DNA of 64,000 bases. Origin: Paragonimus skrjabini miyazakii (lineage: Eukaryota; Platyhelminthes; Trematoda; Plagiorchiida; Troglotrematidae). The notes beneath the pieces were generated by a model. That model saw only the letters and a program-made list of their open reading frames with translations, was not told where the DNA came from and made no database searches. Below, piece by piece: positions 46,851 through 58,900 of the stretch (position 1 is the stretch's first letter; each line of letters opens with the position of its first letter). The stretch covers positions 217,466-281,465 of the forward strand of contig JTDE01000146.1 of assembly GCA_014338405.1 (NCBI GenBank), written 5' to 3'. The position numbers were made by a program, and so were the translations under genes.

Positions 46851-49800
46851 AATAGTTGCTTAGTTAAGAGAATCCTACAGTCAAGATAAAACCAGAGGTG
46901 GCTGAAGCCAGATCAAGGGCCGTAGTCAATAATGAATTACCACTTGACTGCTCGTGCAAACCTGTGTGGCTGAACATTAGAAACATCTAATACACTCATT
47001 GTGGCAAATAACTGAGGAAAGCAACCATACTTGCATTGGGTCCGTTTATTTTGGATGATTGAAGGTATGATCACGAAAGTTCAACTCACGAGCTAGCAAC
47101 CCACTGATCCACACGGTCACCATTAATTTACCTTGCTTGAACCAATTGTCGAACTAAGTGAACGCTTGAGGTTAACGTGCCAGGTTGGCTTGGATACTAG
47201 TGCTAGCAACTGTGTCAACGTTGGTTTTAAAAATAGGGTGTAACAGCAGATTGTTTGAGTCACTCTGAATGAACACCTTTTAGAGTCTGTGTATGTTTTT
47301 AAATGTAAAGCAAATCCAAGCAAAGGAAATGTACCTTACATGTATGGTGGTTCAGTGTCAGACGTGAGTTGCAAACTGTCTTGTCAGTCTTTTTGTGCCT
47401 CACCTTAGTAACGTACGAGTTGACCGAATTAATTGGGTAATCGACCTGATAGCTAGTGATCGTCCTTGAGTTTGAAAGTGTGAATCGGTAAGAAACACTT
47501 TTGATGGGCAACAGTGCACATATTGGAACAAAAATATCGACGAAAATATGCACACTTAAACCGAGAACAAAAACTAGACTCTTACGATTTTATAGTTTTT
47601 TTCTTGCTTGCTCCTCCACCATTTCACTTCTGACTGAATGCATTGGTCCACATCTCGCTAGTTTTACAACTACAATCCTGTTTGCTTTCTATACAGAATC
47701 CAAAGCGAAACCTGCAAAAATTAAAGTAACTTGACCGTTAACCATACTTCAGTTTTATTATTCATCGGTCTTCTCCATATTCATACTGTGGTATTCAGTA
47801 ATTAACTACTTGACTTTAGGACATCAAACTGAGTGTTCGTGTGTACATATGTTTACGATCGGGGGTTTGTATACTACCCGCGTAACGATTGCGCTCTCTC
47901 TCTCTCTCTGCTCATTTTCAGTTGAACACAAGATCATAATCATGACGACTGAAAGTCAGGAAAAGCGTATACGTTTGTTAGAAGCTCAGTCTCAGTCAAC
48001 CGGAAAGGTCTGGTTTATGAATGAAATCGAACAGTTATAATTTACTTATGACAAGCATCGGTAAAAAGGCAATGTTTGAAAACCAGTTGACGCTTTCTTA
48101 CAGTAGACGACCAACTAAGATGGTAGAGTTCACTAACAGTTAATGGAAGGTGTTTTTGTTAGGGTAGTTGACAGAATAGTGAGAAATCAGTAAGACACAT
48201 TTGGGATATTATCCGTTTCTCCGTGTACTAGATCCCATCGTCAGTACAAATGAATAGGTCTAACAGTTTGAAAGTTGACAAGCTAAAAGATAGATTAGAA
48301 GTTCACTATTCAATAGAGCACATATATACTGGTATTAATTCGAGTGCTTAGAAAAATGCAGGTAAAAACTAAAACAATCTCGCACTTTAACGCTGGAATA
48401 ATGTAGAAATTTGCGTGGCATACTGGAATTAAGCTTTTTATTGTTTTTTCAAAAATATTTGAATGGTACAGTATGTGAGTTCACGACACTGTTCAGAAAT
48501 CTGATGATTTTTTGAAATGCAAGAAGTATGCAAAACAGTATAGGTTGCCCGTGGAAACCGAACATGTTGGTCGAAACAAGCCTTACTGCCTTGTAAGATA
48601 CCAGCTGCTTCATGAGGGTGAAAGTTACAACGTATATAAATCAATAACTAACATTCCAGTTGCGATCTAGTAAATTTTATTAACTGGCTTAATCTAATCA
48701 AGTCACATAAATCTAACTACGGGCATCGTCTTTTTGCAAAATTAACGTTTTTGCACATGTGAATTCTTGTCAGAATTAATTGCTCCAGGTTACTGCTATT
48801 GTGTCCTCAATTTGAGACATCCAACAAAGAACGATCACAATCCTCCACTGCGTCTAACCGTTCGGGCGAATGATGAACAAATTACTTCGATTGCGCAAAC
48901 TGATCGATTCTCTGGCAAGTTATTATTTAGCAGAAATTTTTCCAGTTTCTTTGACCAATATTATGGTGAGCAATAAACAAAATAACACATTGTAGTTGTT
49001 CAACTGTGAGGCTTTGTCAAAATAAACGTGACAATCAGATCTATAAACATTTACAACGGTTGTTACTTTTCACACTCAAACTGAGATTTTATCCAACCAT
49101 ATCTGAGAAGAATCACCAGAATCGAGTTTCCTGTCTGATAGAGCGCTCAGGTTTTTCCCACATTTACGTCCAGTTCACGTTCTCAGGAAGCATCCGTGTT
49201 GAACACTACACTATTGATCATGTCTCATCAGTATATCAAAACTTAACCACAGTCGCTTATGAATAACGCTAAGTTTACCAGATTATCTTAACATGAGATT
49301 CAGTAATCATCCTTCCCTACTTCCAGTCGGTGACATCACAATACTGAATTCTAAGCCAAAACGAACTCATCGAATTAGCTAAATCTGATAAACAATGCAT
49401 AGTTTATTGATAAACCGTTGTGGATTTGATTAACATAAACTGACCAATTAGCTTCACATATAACTTCATCCTTCACACGACGATCAAAGTTCTACCCGTT
49501 CCTGTTAAAGTACATCATAAGAACGTGCACGTGACTTTAGATCTGACTATTAAAGAAGTATGCAGCAGTGAGCAGCTTTACTCACGATAAATCACAAACC
49601 CAATACCTATGAAACGACGTGGCTAAAATATGCATCCCAATATGAAAGCTACAGTAAGGTGTGAATGGTGTTCAATTTACGTCTTCAGACTTTTACACTA
49701 CTTATTAATAACCGCCAGTTGTTATTCATTACTGTGACTTTAGCTGTTATTACTTAAGACCTCAACAGATGAGCTGCATTTCACGACCAAGTAACTAACA

Positions 49801-50235
49801 TTCACTGAGGTTATCCCAAGTTAATCAGCGGCACCTAGTTTTACGTAAGTTTCTGGGTAGGATTTAAGCTTCATACTTGTCAGTATGACTGTGAATGAAT
49901 GGCGTGCAGTCTCAGTTCCCTCAATGTGTACGCTTTATAAGAAACAGAACTTATATGTTGATACTCTGATGAGATGAAAAAGGGACGACAAAACAGACTT
50001 GAACTGTCCGTTCACCGTCATATCTAGACAGGCTTTTTAAACTAAACTCCATATACCGCCAACGTTATTGAACGACTTAACATGACGTACGGAGTGTTTC
50101 ATCAGCCTCAATACTGCCTATGTAATCTGAAATAACCCGGACAGAATGACCATTTCCGTGATAACTTAGAAAAGCCGTAACGTAAAATAGGACGCCTAAC
50201 ATTCTGGAACCATTCATCTGACATTCCAGTATGTT
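46851..50235. other. No recognised gene; CT microsatellite
   Basis: (CT)8 lies at 47894-47909. The frames at 48743-48978 and 49006-49266 are open on the plus strand and somewhat protein-like, but no domain or convincing splice pair could be named. Confidence 0.4.
47894..47909. repeat. (CT)8 microsatellite
   Basis: Perfect dinucleotide run read directly from the sequence. Confidence 0.95.
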
Positions 50236-50743
50236 TGTTAGGGAGTCTATTTTTCCCCGTCCAGAGCCACCTCCGTATTCGAGAAGAACGATTACTGCAA
50301 TGAGAATGGGCAGAACTGTTCAGACCGGTCGAGAGGTAAGCCTGGTTAATTTTTATCTATCTGACCTTTATTCCGCTATGCTCATTGGTGGCCCATTGAT
50401 CCTAATTATTTTTCTCGGTAACTGTCCTTCTATTTTACGATTCGAGAATGTTTTTCGGTCACTACGCGCCATATAAATATCTTGTATTTTTTCGCCTTGC
50501 CACGCACGTTTTGGGGCCGAACAAAGCAGTTTTTCTTTACACGCGTCTTTTGGCTTTTCTTGGAAGCAAACACGGGGACAGTCGCGGTAATTTTGGGACT
50601 CAGATTTTCCGTGTTAATTATTGCGGGAAGAGAGTCCGATTTTTTTTCAAGCGCACCACTATATCGGGTAAGAGCCAGCACATCCTTTCGAGGATTTACA
50701 ACAGTGTTCATTCCAAAATGAACCTCCAGTATCTACCTTGACA
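50236..50743 (-). mobile_element. Candidate solo LTR
   Basis: On the minus strand the block begins TGTCAAGG and ends CCCTAACA, the TG…CA ends of an LTR. It contains a TATA-like 'gatatttatatgg' (about 50465-50480) and about 105 bases downstream an AATAAA (about 50370). The block is unusually poor in stops, with overlapping frames in three registers (50231-50476, 50448-50741, 50430-50711 minus). That fits a young insertion better than the decayed surroundings. Against it: no 5-bp target duplication (atgtt versus cactc), no second LTR and no internal gag/pol. Boundaries are therefore tentative. Confidence 0.35.
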
Positions 50744-52254
50744 CACTCATGCCCGCGTGAACTCGTTTGTGAACTCAACATACACACTACTGACAACAAG
50801 CTACGCTTTGCGAGAGCTAGTCCACCAGTACGATTCTGTCAGACAAACGCTATGCTTGACCTTTCCAAACCGCTTCCATTCGATTCGTTTTACTAACCAT
50901 TAAAATAGGTTGCTTGCAATTTTAAAAACAAACTTATCTGTATGTTGTTCTGTCACTCATTGACCTTACAATTTATCATCTTTTCCTATCTAAATTGGGA
51001 GATATATTTGACAAGGCTATTTGAAACTAGTTTACCATCCGACGGCCTTCTTTCAACACCGTGGAAAACTTCCGACCATCTTACAACTTACAGCTTAATC
51101 AATGATCCTATATAAGATGACCTTGACGTTCGGAAAAGTAGTCAAGTTATTTCCAACAGTCGTTACTATGTAGAGGATTATGCGGGGATAAGCTTGTACG
51201 ACATACGTAGGAATAGTCATTAAAACAAACAGTATATCAATTACAGTCCAGGATTAAAACACCTTTAGTTTCTTGTACTTATGAAAAATGCGCTGTTAAT
51301 CCCAAACCTCCTTGGTTCGAACCCAGATTTATTTCATACACAGCTATGATAATATGTTCAAATAGGCCAACGCAGTCGCTAACGATACCAAGTTACCTTC
51401 ACCATCCTTGTCATGCAGTGAAACTTCGACAACAGCTAAAACCAATCTTCAGATTTCCCAAATGATGCAATTTGTCAGAATCAGTGACGTGTCCTGTGAA
51501 GTCCCGAAAGCGCTTATTTTATAAAACAAACAACAATTAAAAAATATTTTTTAATGAAATATTAAAAAGATTGTTTTTTGGTGTTAAATTGATTCAGACC
51601 ATAACAAAGTGATTCCGCCTGTGCATAATAAAGACATATGTTGCGATGTGTTAACATTTCATTTACTCTCATCAGTCGCAAACGTAAAACATGCCATTTA
51701 CATACATCACACATGTAACAACAAACAAGGATTAGACACGTCTACAAGCACACCATATCGTATGTAATCAGGACCGTGACAACCCGATAGGTTGCCTTTA
51801 ACAAATTTTGTGCATATGACGTCTATTGATAAGTCCGGACTAACATATGAATGACATCAGTGATTTCAGTCAGCCTATTTTGCCAGTAGTTTTGGCTAGA
51901 TTTCGGTAATATGAAGACTAATGGTTTACAAGGTCACTCTGAGCTTTGTACAGTCAACCTTTCAAAACAAAATACCTCGTGATCAGAACTTTCCTTTTGA
52001 CAATTCCACTTGCGGATTATCTGTTCGTGATTGTTTCTGATGATCGTTATAAGAAGCAAAAGATATAAACGATTTACGACATGTTTCTGCAGTCGGCTGA
52101 AGCGTATATCTAACAACAGCTTAAATTAAGATCACATTACTAATCCTTAGGACTGTCATGATTAAACTTATGTTCTTGATGTCTTTCCTGTCCTCCTGAA
52201 CGCCACCTAAAAGCCTGTTTTGCATTACTGATGATTAATCGGGGTTCAATTAAT
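50744..52254. other. No recognised gene; AT-rich
   Basis: Contains an 18-bp perfect palindrome (51537-51554) and a 30-base segment (51656-51685) similar to an arm of the 10.3-kb hairpin. A B-box-like ggttcgaaccc at about 51318 lacks the rest of a tRNA. Confidence 0.45.
51537..51554. repeat. 18-bp perfect AT palindrome
   Basis: Reads ttaaaaaatattttttaa, which is self-complementary. It may be chance in AT-rich DNA. Confidence 0.8.
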
Positions 52255-52545
52255 TACAAATCAAGCACCACACACCTGATAGCATTTAGAGAGACCTCCC
52301 AGTCAACCCCTTTTGAAACGTAACGCTGGACTGGAGTTTTGCCCTCATTAGGGCTCGGCGGTAGTGCATATCCCGACCACGGCCGAAACTAAAAATTTGG
52401 TCATGCCTTCATGAGAAAACTTTGTTGATCACCGCGTTGTTGACTTTGCCATAAGCACGATTTAACCATCATATGTAGCGCTCAGCCACTTTCGCCTGTG
52501 AGTAATATTCAGGTGTGTTTCGGTAACTTGAATTCGCCTGAGGTG
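52255..52545 (-). repeat. S1 tRNA-related repeat, minus copy
   Basis: Reverse-complement S1 motifs in order: body (atcaagcaccacacacctga, ctcccagtcaaccccttttg, gactggagttttgccctc), head (tagtgcatatcccgaccacg, with the B box eroded) and tail (catcatatgtagcgctcagc, cactttcgcctgtgagtaat). It ends close to the Penelope-like fragment at 52700. Confidence 0.75.
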
Positions 52546-52699
52546 GTCACGAGAAGAAACGCGTAACATACAAACCCGTTTTCGATGTTTCATCATCAAG
52601 ATAACATTTACGTTGCTTCAGTGGGGACAGCAGATTACATTTCAGTACAGTGAGGGGTATCACATATTGTTGTGTGTTTGGCTGGATTCATGGAGCCTA

Positions 52700-53290
52700 G
52701 TTACGTAACATCGCCCACGTGAGTAGTACAGCTTTTGCAAAAGAGGTGTCATGTCTATGAGATCATTCTGTGCTGGGTCTGAAGGCATCGCCATGGAAAG
52801 TTCAATGTTTTCACCAACCATTTTTGAGTGCATAATGGTGGCGAGTGTAGGCGAATTGCAATGACTTCTGCGAATGCTAGTATGCGACCCTTGACCTCTC
52901 TTGATTTCACTCCGCAGACTCGGTAAATTGGCTTGAACAAATCGGTCGGACTGCTGAGATGGTTTGATTTTACAAAACGCCTGGTGATCTCGAATCAACC
53001 TGGCCCTGTCAATCGTTTCATAGGTTGGTGCATCTGGAGGTTTTCGGATAATTGCCGTGTTGTAAGGTCGATATAGCTCGTTTCATGAGAACAAAAAGAG
53101 GTGACGTAAACAGACAATATATCTTTCGGCTGGGGGCGCAAAACTAATGTGAATGAGCATCGAACATGTAGCTGATACAAGAAATATGTTACTACTTGTC
53201 ACACTAAGTCGCCTGGTTATGCATTCAACAGGGATATCACCCTTGAAGGGCAAGGAAATATTGACTGACGTTTTGTATACAGTTCAGTGG
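52700..53290 (-). pseudogene. Penelope-like element B: endonuclease remnant
   Basis: Minus-strand blocks from high to low coordinate: ISLPFKGDIPVECITRRLSV (about 53285-53225), then the endonuclease start (VYVTSFCSHETSYIDLTTRQ, LSENLQMHQP, 53120-53030), FEITRRF, NHLSSPTD, then FKPIYRVCGVKSREVKGRIL, AFAEVIAIRLHSPPLC and TQKWLVKTLNFPW (52940-52790). These match the GIY-YIG-type endonuclease and the conserved tail after it. The YIGRT box reads YIDLT, so its glycine and arginine are lost. It keeps the C-terminal tail that copy A lacks. Several shifts; inactive. Confidence 0.8.
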
Positions 53291-54254
53291 CGTGAATGTT
53301 GTCGTTGTTTGTCCGAGTTGTCTGTGAAGTGAGTGCACTTAATGACGCTGGGCAGTGAAAGCCGTGAGGAAGCTGTCTTGCTGATGATGCCTTACTTTCA
53401 ATTACAGCTTGGTTGTTTGTTTGCAATACGTAGGCGCCTTGATGTTATATGTTTGAATGTAGACGTAGCTTATTTTAGGGGTTAGGTCCTCTACCGTCTC
53501 CCTTTTTTTCTCTTTTCCTAAACATGGTTTGTTTCTTCATCTTCATGGTTATGTGACAGTTAAGCATCAGTGTGAACCACTGGTGTATTGCTGTCTATGA
53601 TGATGATGATGATATGGTTTATTTACCACCAGGCAGTTGTATAGACGTTGTTGTATCACACTTATTGTTCTCACACTTGATGATGTATTCTTTGCTGTTT
53701 TGAAGTAACTGAAAACTCGTCCAAACGTTAGTAGAGGTCTGTGCTGCCAGATACCACAATCCGGTTGCACGTTTGGACAATTTGTGCCAACCCAGGGATG
53801 GTTGCAAATCAGAATATGAACTTATGATAACTTCTAACAAAGACGATACTTGGGTCGTTTGCCGTCTTCCGAAGTGCACTAACTGAAAAGTCTACCAAAG
53901 CTTAAAAATTGTGAACAGTCACGTCCGACTTTCGGTTTGTAATATCTGTAAACAGTTGTATCATGCGGTCTAATGTGTATACAAATGCTCGCATAATTAC
54001 ACCTTTTGGGTTGATAAAACAATAGGTTAAATTGGCGTATTTTTTCTCAAGTTTTATGAATTAGTAATTCAGTGATATTATCATCAGTTGGATTATTCGG
54101 TTCACGTGGTAAGTGGGAGAGATAAAGTCAGAAGTGTTATATCATGGTAGATTTCGGTGCATTTTATCGGGTAACCGTTAAATTAATATAATTTTAAACC
54201 AAAAAACTAACTCACAATAAAATATTTTTAGATGAATGTTGAAGTATTGTTCCG
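53291..54254. other. No recognised gene besides a triplet repeat
   Basis: The upstream RT of Penelope copy B would be expected here on the minus strand but is not readable. Frames 53567-53770 and 53619-53879 (minus) carry no RT motifs. Confidence 0.4.
53597..53613. repeat. (ATG)n short tandem repeat
   Basis: Five to six ATG/TGA triplets read directly from the sequence. Confidence 0.9.
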
Positions 54255-54775
54255 ATTTATATACAGATTGGACATCATCCACAATTGATCGCAGCTGTCG
54301 CATTCCGATAGACTTTCCAGTCGGCCCATTTCGAAAAGAAGCATTAGACTTCTGGTTCGTTCTCATTAGAGCTCGTCAATAGTGTATATCCTTGTCACTG
54401 TCGGGACGATAACTTCGGCCGCGCGTTCATGAGGCAACCGTGTCTATCACTGCGCCACTGACCTCACAGTAGGCACGACCGAATCATCATATGTGAACGC
54501 TCAACCACTTTCGCTTGCGAGTAATGATCAGGTTGTCCGATCGTCTCGAAATGGAGACACAGTTAGTGTCTGTTAACTCCAATCGATCACCCCTCGACTA
54601 GGACTTCTCTCTAAGTTGAAATCACAGAAATCATTGAGTTGTTAAGCGATATTTTGGTTACTAATGTGTAGTAGGTGATTTTGATTTTCATACAGCTTGA
54701 GCATCACCCACAGTTGATCGCAGTTATCGCATTTCCATAGACTTTCCAGTCGGACCCTTTCTAAAAGCAAACTCG
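54255..54775 (-). repeat. S1 tandem arrangement, minus orientation
   Basis: Minus-strand order is body-prime, tail, head, body. The motif ccgactggaaagtctat occurs twice, about 425-430 bases apart (near 54325 and 54748), and the tail (including gagttaacagacactaactg) plus head (ggtcagtggcgcagtgatag, A-box-like) lie between. The same junction order is found at 30598-31060, so a head-to-tail arrangement is a property of the family. The B box has decayed to gttatcgtccc. Confidence 0.8.
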
Positions 54776-54932
54776 ATGAAAGGTGACAAACAACTCCGCT
54801 CGATTACACCATATGGGTTAATATTCTCTGCTAGTAATCATTTGGAATATCCTAGAAAAGGGCGGGTTAATCACCTCATGCATGATCTTTGGCTAATTCA
54901 CTTTTTAATCAGATATCCACTAAAACTTCTTG
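54776..54932. other. No feature recognised
   Basis: Short spacer with no recognisable signal. Confidence 0.4.
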
Positions 54933-55265
54933 CTATTGCCAAAATGCCTCAGGATTTATTGTAACATCAGTCCGTTTTTTATTCGATAATATCTGTGTAT
55001 TATCCAGTACTTTCCCATATTTTAAAATCGATCTTTCACATATAGGGACAGCATGTTTTGGTACGTGCAGATCGTTACGTACGGTTACTTGATATTTACT
55101 ATCAAAGCAAGATATAGTCATATCACATATTTTGAACAAACATTTATTATAAAAACAACCGTAACTTTTGCTGGCCTTGCAATCAGATTCACAAACTCCG
55201 TGTAAACCGGTAACAAAATACTCGAAACCTAGAACAAGCTGCACTTTTTCAACATAATCGGACGA
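54933..55265 (-). CDS. Candidate exon or TE fragment, cysteine-rich
   Basis: Not securely recognised. A minus-strand frame is open for about 108 codons, bounded by a TAA at about 55265 and a TAG at 54933. It starts SDYVEKVQLVLGFEYF and has closely spaced cysteines (GVCESDCKASKSYGCFYNKC, then FKICDMTISCF) followed by VTVRNDLHVPKH. The C-x4-C … H-x4-H arrangement with aromatic neighbours faintly recalls FLYWCH/MULE-type zinc fingers. A ctaagttag acceptor lies just upstream. There is no in-frame ATG near the start; the first in-frame initiator-like codon is GTG. Either an exon of an unknown gene or part of a transposase-related ORF. Confidence 0.25.
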   Translation of the reverse strand, partial: SSDYVEKVQLVLGFEYFVTGLHGVCESDCKASKSYGCFYNKCLFKICDMTISCFDSKYQVTVRNDLHVPKHAVPICERSILKYGKVLDNTQILSNKKRTDVTINPEAFWQ

Positions 55266-55559
55266 TTACCTAACTTAGAGTGAACGAGGGGAGATTAAAC
55301 CTGCTTTTACTTTTGGATGACTGCGTACATAAATGCACATATTTTCAGCCAGGAGATGTGTCTGTGATGTTATAGTTGGAGCTGGCGTTGATCCTGACAA
55401 CGGGTCATGAACCAACGAACTAAGAAACAGATATGAGGAGAGGAAAATTTAAACAAACCAGTAGAGATTCCTGGAGTTTAGGAGTACTGGTTCTTTAATG
55501 GCTGTGATTCACAGCCGTATTATGGGCCGTTTTCAACGTGCGATGTAGATGGTTACGAA
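55266..55559. other. No feature recognised
   Basis: No recognisable signal. Confidence 0.4.
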
Positions 55560-55990
55560 CTCCGAAACCTGCGGACGGTACATATCAATCTTGTTCAGCA
55601 AAGCTGTCAAAACTTTCCTAACCCATGACTGCATCAGTGTTCGATCAGCAGGCGATTTTTCCAACCCCTGGCACCCACGCTGATCAATATGTGATGCCAC
55701 AGACACGGCACAAGTAGTACAAGACCCAACCAACGAAGTCTGTGTGCTTTCATTGCCCATCGTGAAGTTGCATTTATTTCAAATATTCCCCAATTAATTA
55801 TCATGTTGCCCATGACCGTCCATGTGATGTGGGCCAAATGACAGAGACTGTGGTAGAAGAATGCCGATCTTCCACACAGTGGGTGAGATTTCTTATCCAT
55901 GGGACAAGATCGAACGCGCGTAACATTGTAAGACGTTGCCTTCAACAAATGAGCGGAAGCTATTCTGACTTCATAGATTATAAAGACTAG
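55560..55990 (-). pseudogene. NLR-3 copy C: RT-element C-terminal remnant
   Basis: The minus-strand frame 55634-55999 contains WAMKAHRLRWLGLVLLVPCL, then GARGWKN, corresponding to the HRLRWLGHVLRMP…GWKK block of the NLR-3 family (compare SVRRLGQVLRLS at 31440-31475). The GWGPRD and WLETL blocks seen in copy A are not readable downstream because the frames are scrambled. Only about 40 codons are confidently aligned; the rest is inferred from position. Confidence 0.7.
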
Positions 55991-58900
55991 ACAATGCACT
56001 GTGTGTTCTTACTATTCACATGATCATCTTGTTAGCAACTTTAACAACGGAGATATCACTAACCAGATAATGATGAGAATAACCGATTCGTGTGGTCTGC
56101 CTGCACCAACAGAGATAAGGTCAAGGCCAACACATCCTCAATACAGTGTGCTCTATTTTGAAGGCGTCAAGTACTGAGTATAGAGACGAGCACTTTCATG
56201 TGACTGAGTTAGCATATAATCCATATACTTTCTACTAAGGTCTTATAATTAATATCCGTTGCTTCACCAAGTGTTAGAAGTGCAGTTCCAATATCGTCGG
56301 TACCTCTACGTGTTCATTTTAGAATATCATTTACCTCATAGTTGGGGAAGATAGAGTGATCGGACACTCGTGTCAACCGCCATTTGTAGTTGAGAACGCT
56401 AAAGATAGCTGTCATGAATGTACAGTTTTCTATCAAAACAGACGTATAATGCATTCGCCACACTGAAGTAGTTCATCTGAGGAAGTTCTATGATGGAAAT
56501 AACCTAGAGGGCATGTCTAACAGGCCAGTGGAATGCAAACATCAGGTCGAAACTACCACCACCACTGGCTGAGAAAAGGAGCGCGATGCTCCATTGTCTG
56601 TCGTAGAGTGGAACTGCGATCGATACGTCCGAAACCAGGCCGGAAGTCTGCTTATTCAACTGTTCTCTGCGTGTTTCAGAAATCAAGACATTCTGAGATC
56701 CGGGAGCAGCAGGGGTAGGAAAAACTCTATTACTTCCGTGGTTGTCATATGATGTCCCGACGGCTTTTCGGAAAATAAGGATGAATACTGACGGGCACCA
56801 GTCATGCGGCACTCACAGTTTTCCACACAGAACGTGATCAGTTCAGACAATGATATCCTAACATTATCGATGGATTTTCAATAATTCTTTAAAAACAGTA
56901 CGTGTACGGTATGCTTTCTTTTAGGCTACCCTCAGGTGCAATAATTTAAGCCACGGAATCACTTCGGTTTCCAACAGAGGATCCTCGGAAATCTCATAAT
57001 TCAGCTCACAACCTCCATCGCCCGACGCTGTAAGATTTGGCTCAGATCATTTGATCGGTTCCTCACATCGTTCTACCCATCTGTCAAACTGTGGAGACAA
57101 GCTGCAAAATTGTGAGCTATATTTATCACACTATATCTCAATAACCCCTTGCCAATTGTTAAAACTGCGAATACTGGAAAACGTGAGTGGAGTTTCTTTT
57201 GATAAAAGGTTTTGCTTCATCCCTTTAACTCGCGTGGCCAAGTAAATCTCATGATCCTCATACACTCGTCCAGAGTTCGCACTTTAATTCTCCGCGGTTT
57301 TTGTTCAACTCACTGTCACAATGATAAAGTGACGTTTGTTCAACAGCACAGTGGAGTCAGTAGAACTTCAATGCTGCCTTACCTGCAGCGTTCCTTTGAA
57401 ACTATTTATTTTGTGACAGGCTCTCACAACTGTTGACATTTTAGCCAAATAATCGTTTGGATTATTACAGCATTGTGGCACGGCTAGTCTGTCTGGAACT
57501 GTTTGATCTGAGTTTAGGCCAATTTTCACTTGACCAACTTATGTTTATGAGCCCTGAACAAAAGACGAAGCGAACCGGTCGCAATCAGTACCGTAGGCAG
57601 AATCGAGATAAGCATTTGGAGAGAGAAGAAAATCCTTGACAGACTGTCGCCACGGGTAGCCAGAAGCAAGAAGGCGAATTTAGATCCGTGGATGAGTTGC
57701 ACAGAAGAGCTACCAGGTGACGCACTGCTACCTCCGTGAATAAATAGGCAAATGTATGCGGAACGAACGTTGGAGGTCGTCTACCGAATACACCACTTAA
57801 CGCCTTGCACAAAGCACCGTAGGCATCTGCATGACACCGGGAATCCCTTACCACAGTGATACACCAGCTACCCCTAAGGTGGCCAGTTTAATGTATAATC
57901 AACGGGGCCTCTTTGGATTGGGTCGTTGCAAACAGCGATGCACCACAAGATGGCTGACCACGATTTCTGTCTTTCACTTTATTTGTGTTCGAAATAAAGG
58001 GATTTGCAATTTCCCCCCATTATGGTGGGGCCATTATTATTTGCTGACGATAACAGAACATAGGGTATGATGTAGAATGTAACTGTCAACGAGAACCTAC
58101 ATTAAACCGCGGAGTCACACACAACCGGCTTCTGATTGACACGCGTAAATACAAGCTGATAAATCTCCCTTCTTCTGGCTGCCCAAACTAATTTCTAAAA
58201 GGCGAAAAGCTGGACAATAGCACAAGCTAGCACGACAGGGGCGCCAGTATCCCAAATGACCCAATGTCTTCCAACAGTGCGCCATTGGCAAAAACGCCAA
58301 ATCAGTACTCGGATTACCCGCAACCTGGTCGGACAATGTCGTGCAAACCGCTTCATCAGCACGTTCAACTCGTTAGTGAATCCTCACGCTGGCCTGAATA
58401 TTCAACCTTCTGTCTACACTTCAGAATGAACATTGTTCTTACTGAAAAGGTACATTACAGAGTCACAAACTGAGTTAGGACAATACGTTCTCTGGCCTAC
58501 CTAGATAAGATGGACAAACTAGGGCAATATTCAGTACGCTACCGACAATTTCCTCAACGATGTATGCTTGCATTTTTCAAACTTAACTGTCTCACGAGTA
58601 ACTTGCTAAAGTTACAACATCATGTGAGTTGTGTGGTTAGCCGAAGGCATGGACAAATCGCCAAATATGGAACAACTTTCCAGAGCTCCTCGCAACTGCC
58701 TCATTTTTAACCGAACTCAAGCATAGACTTGATGCATGTATTTGGGACAGTGAACCGAGTCTGCAGACAAGTTAATCATCAGGCCAATTGCGGCACAGTG
58801 GAGCTACTTTTCAACTCTCACTCTTAATGCTAGTCAGCGGCTGTTTGTTGTCTGATACGGTTTGGTTATTGCATAATTAATAAGCAGTGGTTGAGCTTCT

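Noticed and set aside
48743..49266. Two consecutive plus-strand frames
   Set aside because: Some protein-like text, but no domain, and splice sites joining them were not convincing.
51310..51335. ggttcgaaccc with weak stem
   Set aside because: Could be an S2 scrap, but no other S2 sequence is present; not enough for a tRNA or repeat call.
57995..58035. Short GC hairpin ccccattatggtgggg
   Set aside because: Small stem in unrelated sequence; chance is likely and no family copies were seen in the window.
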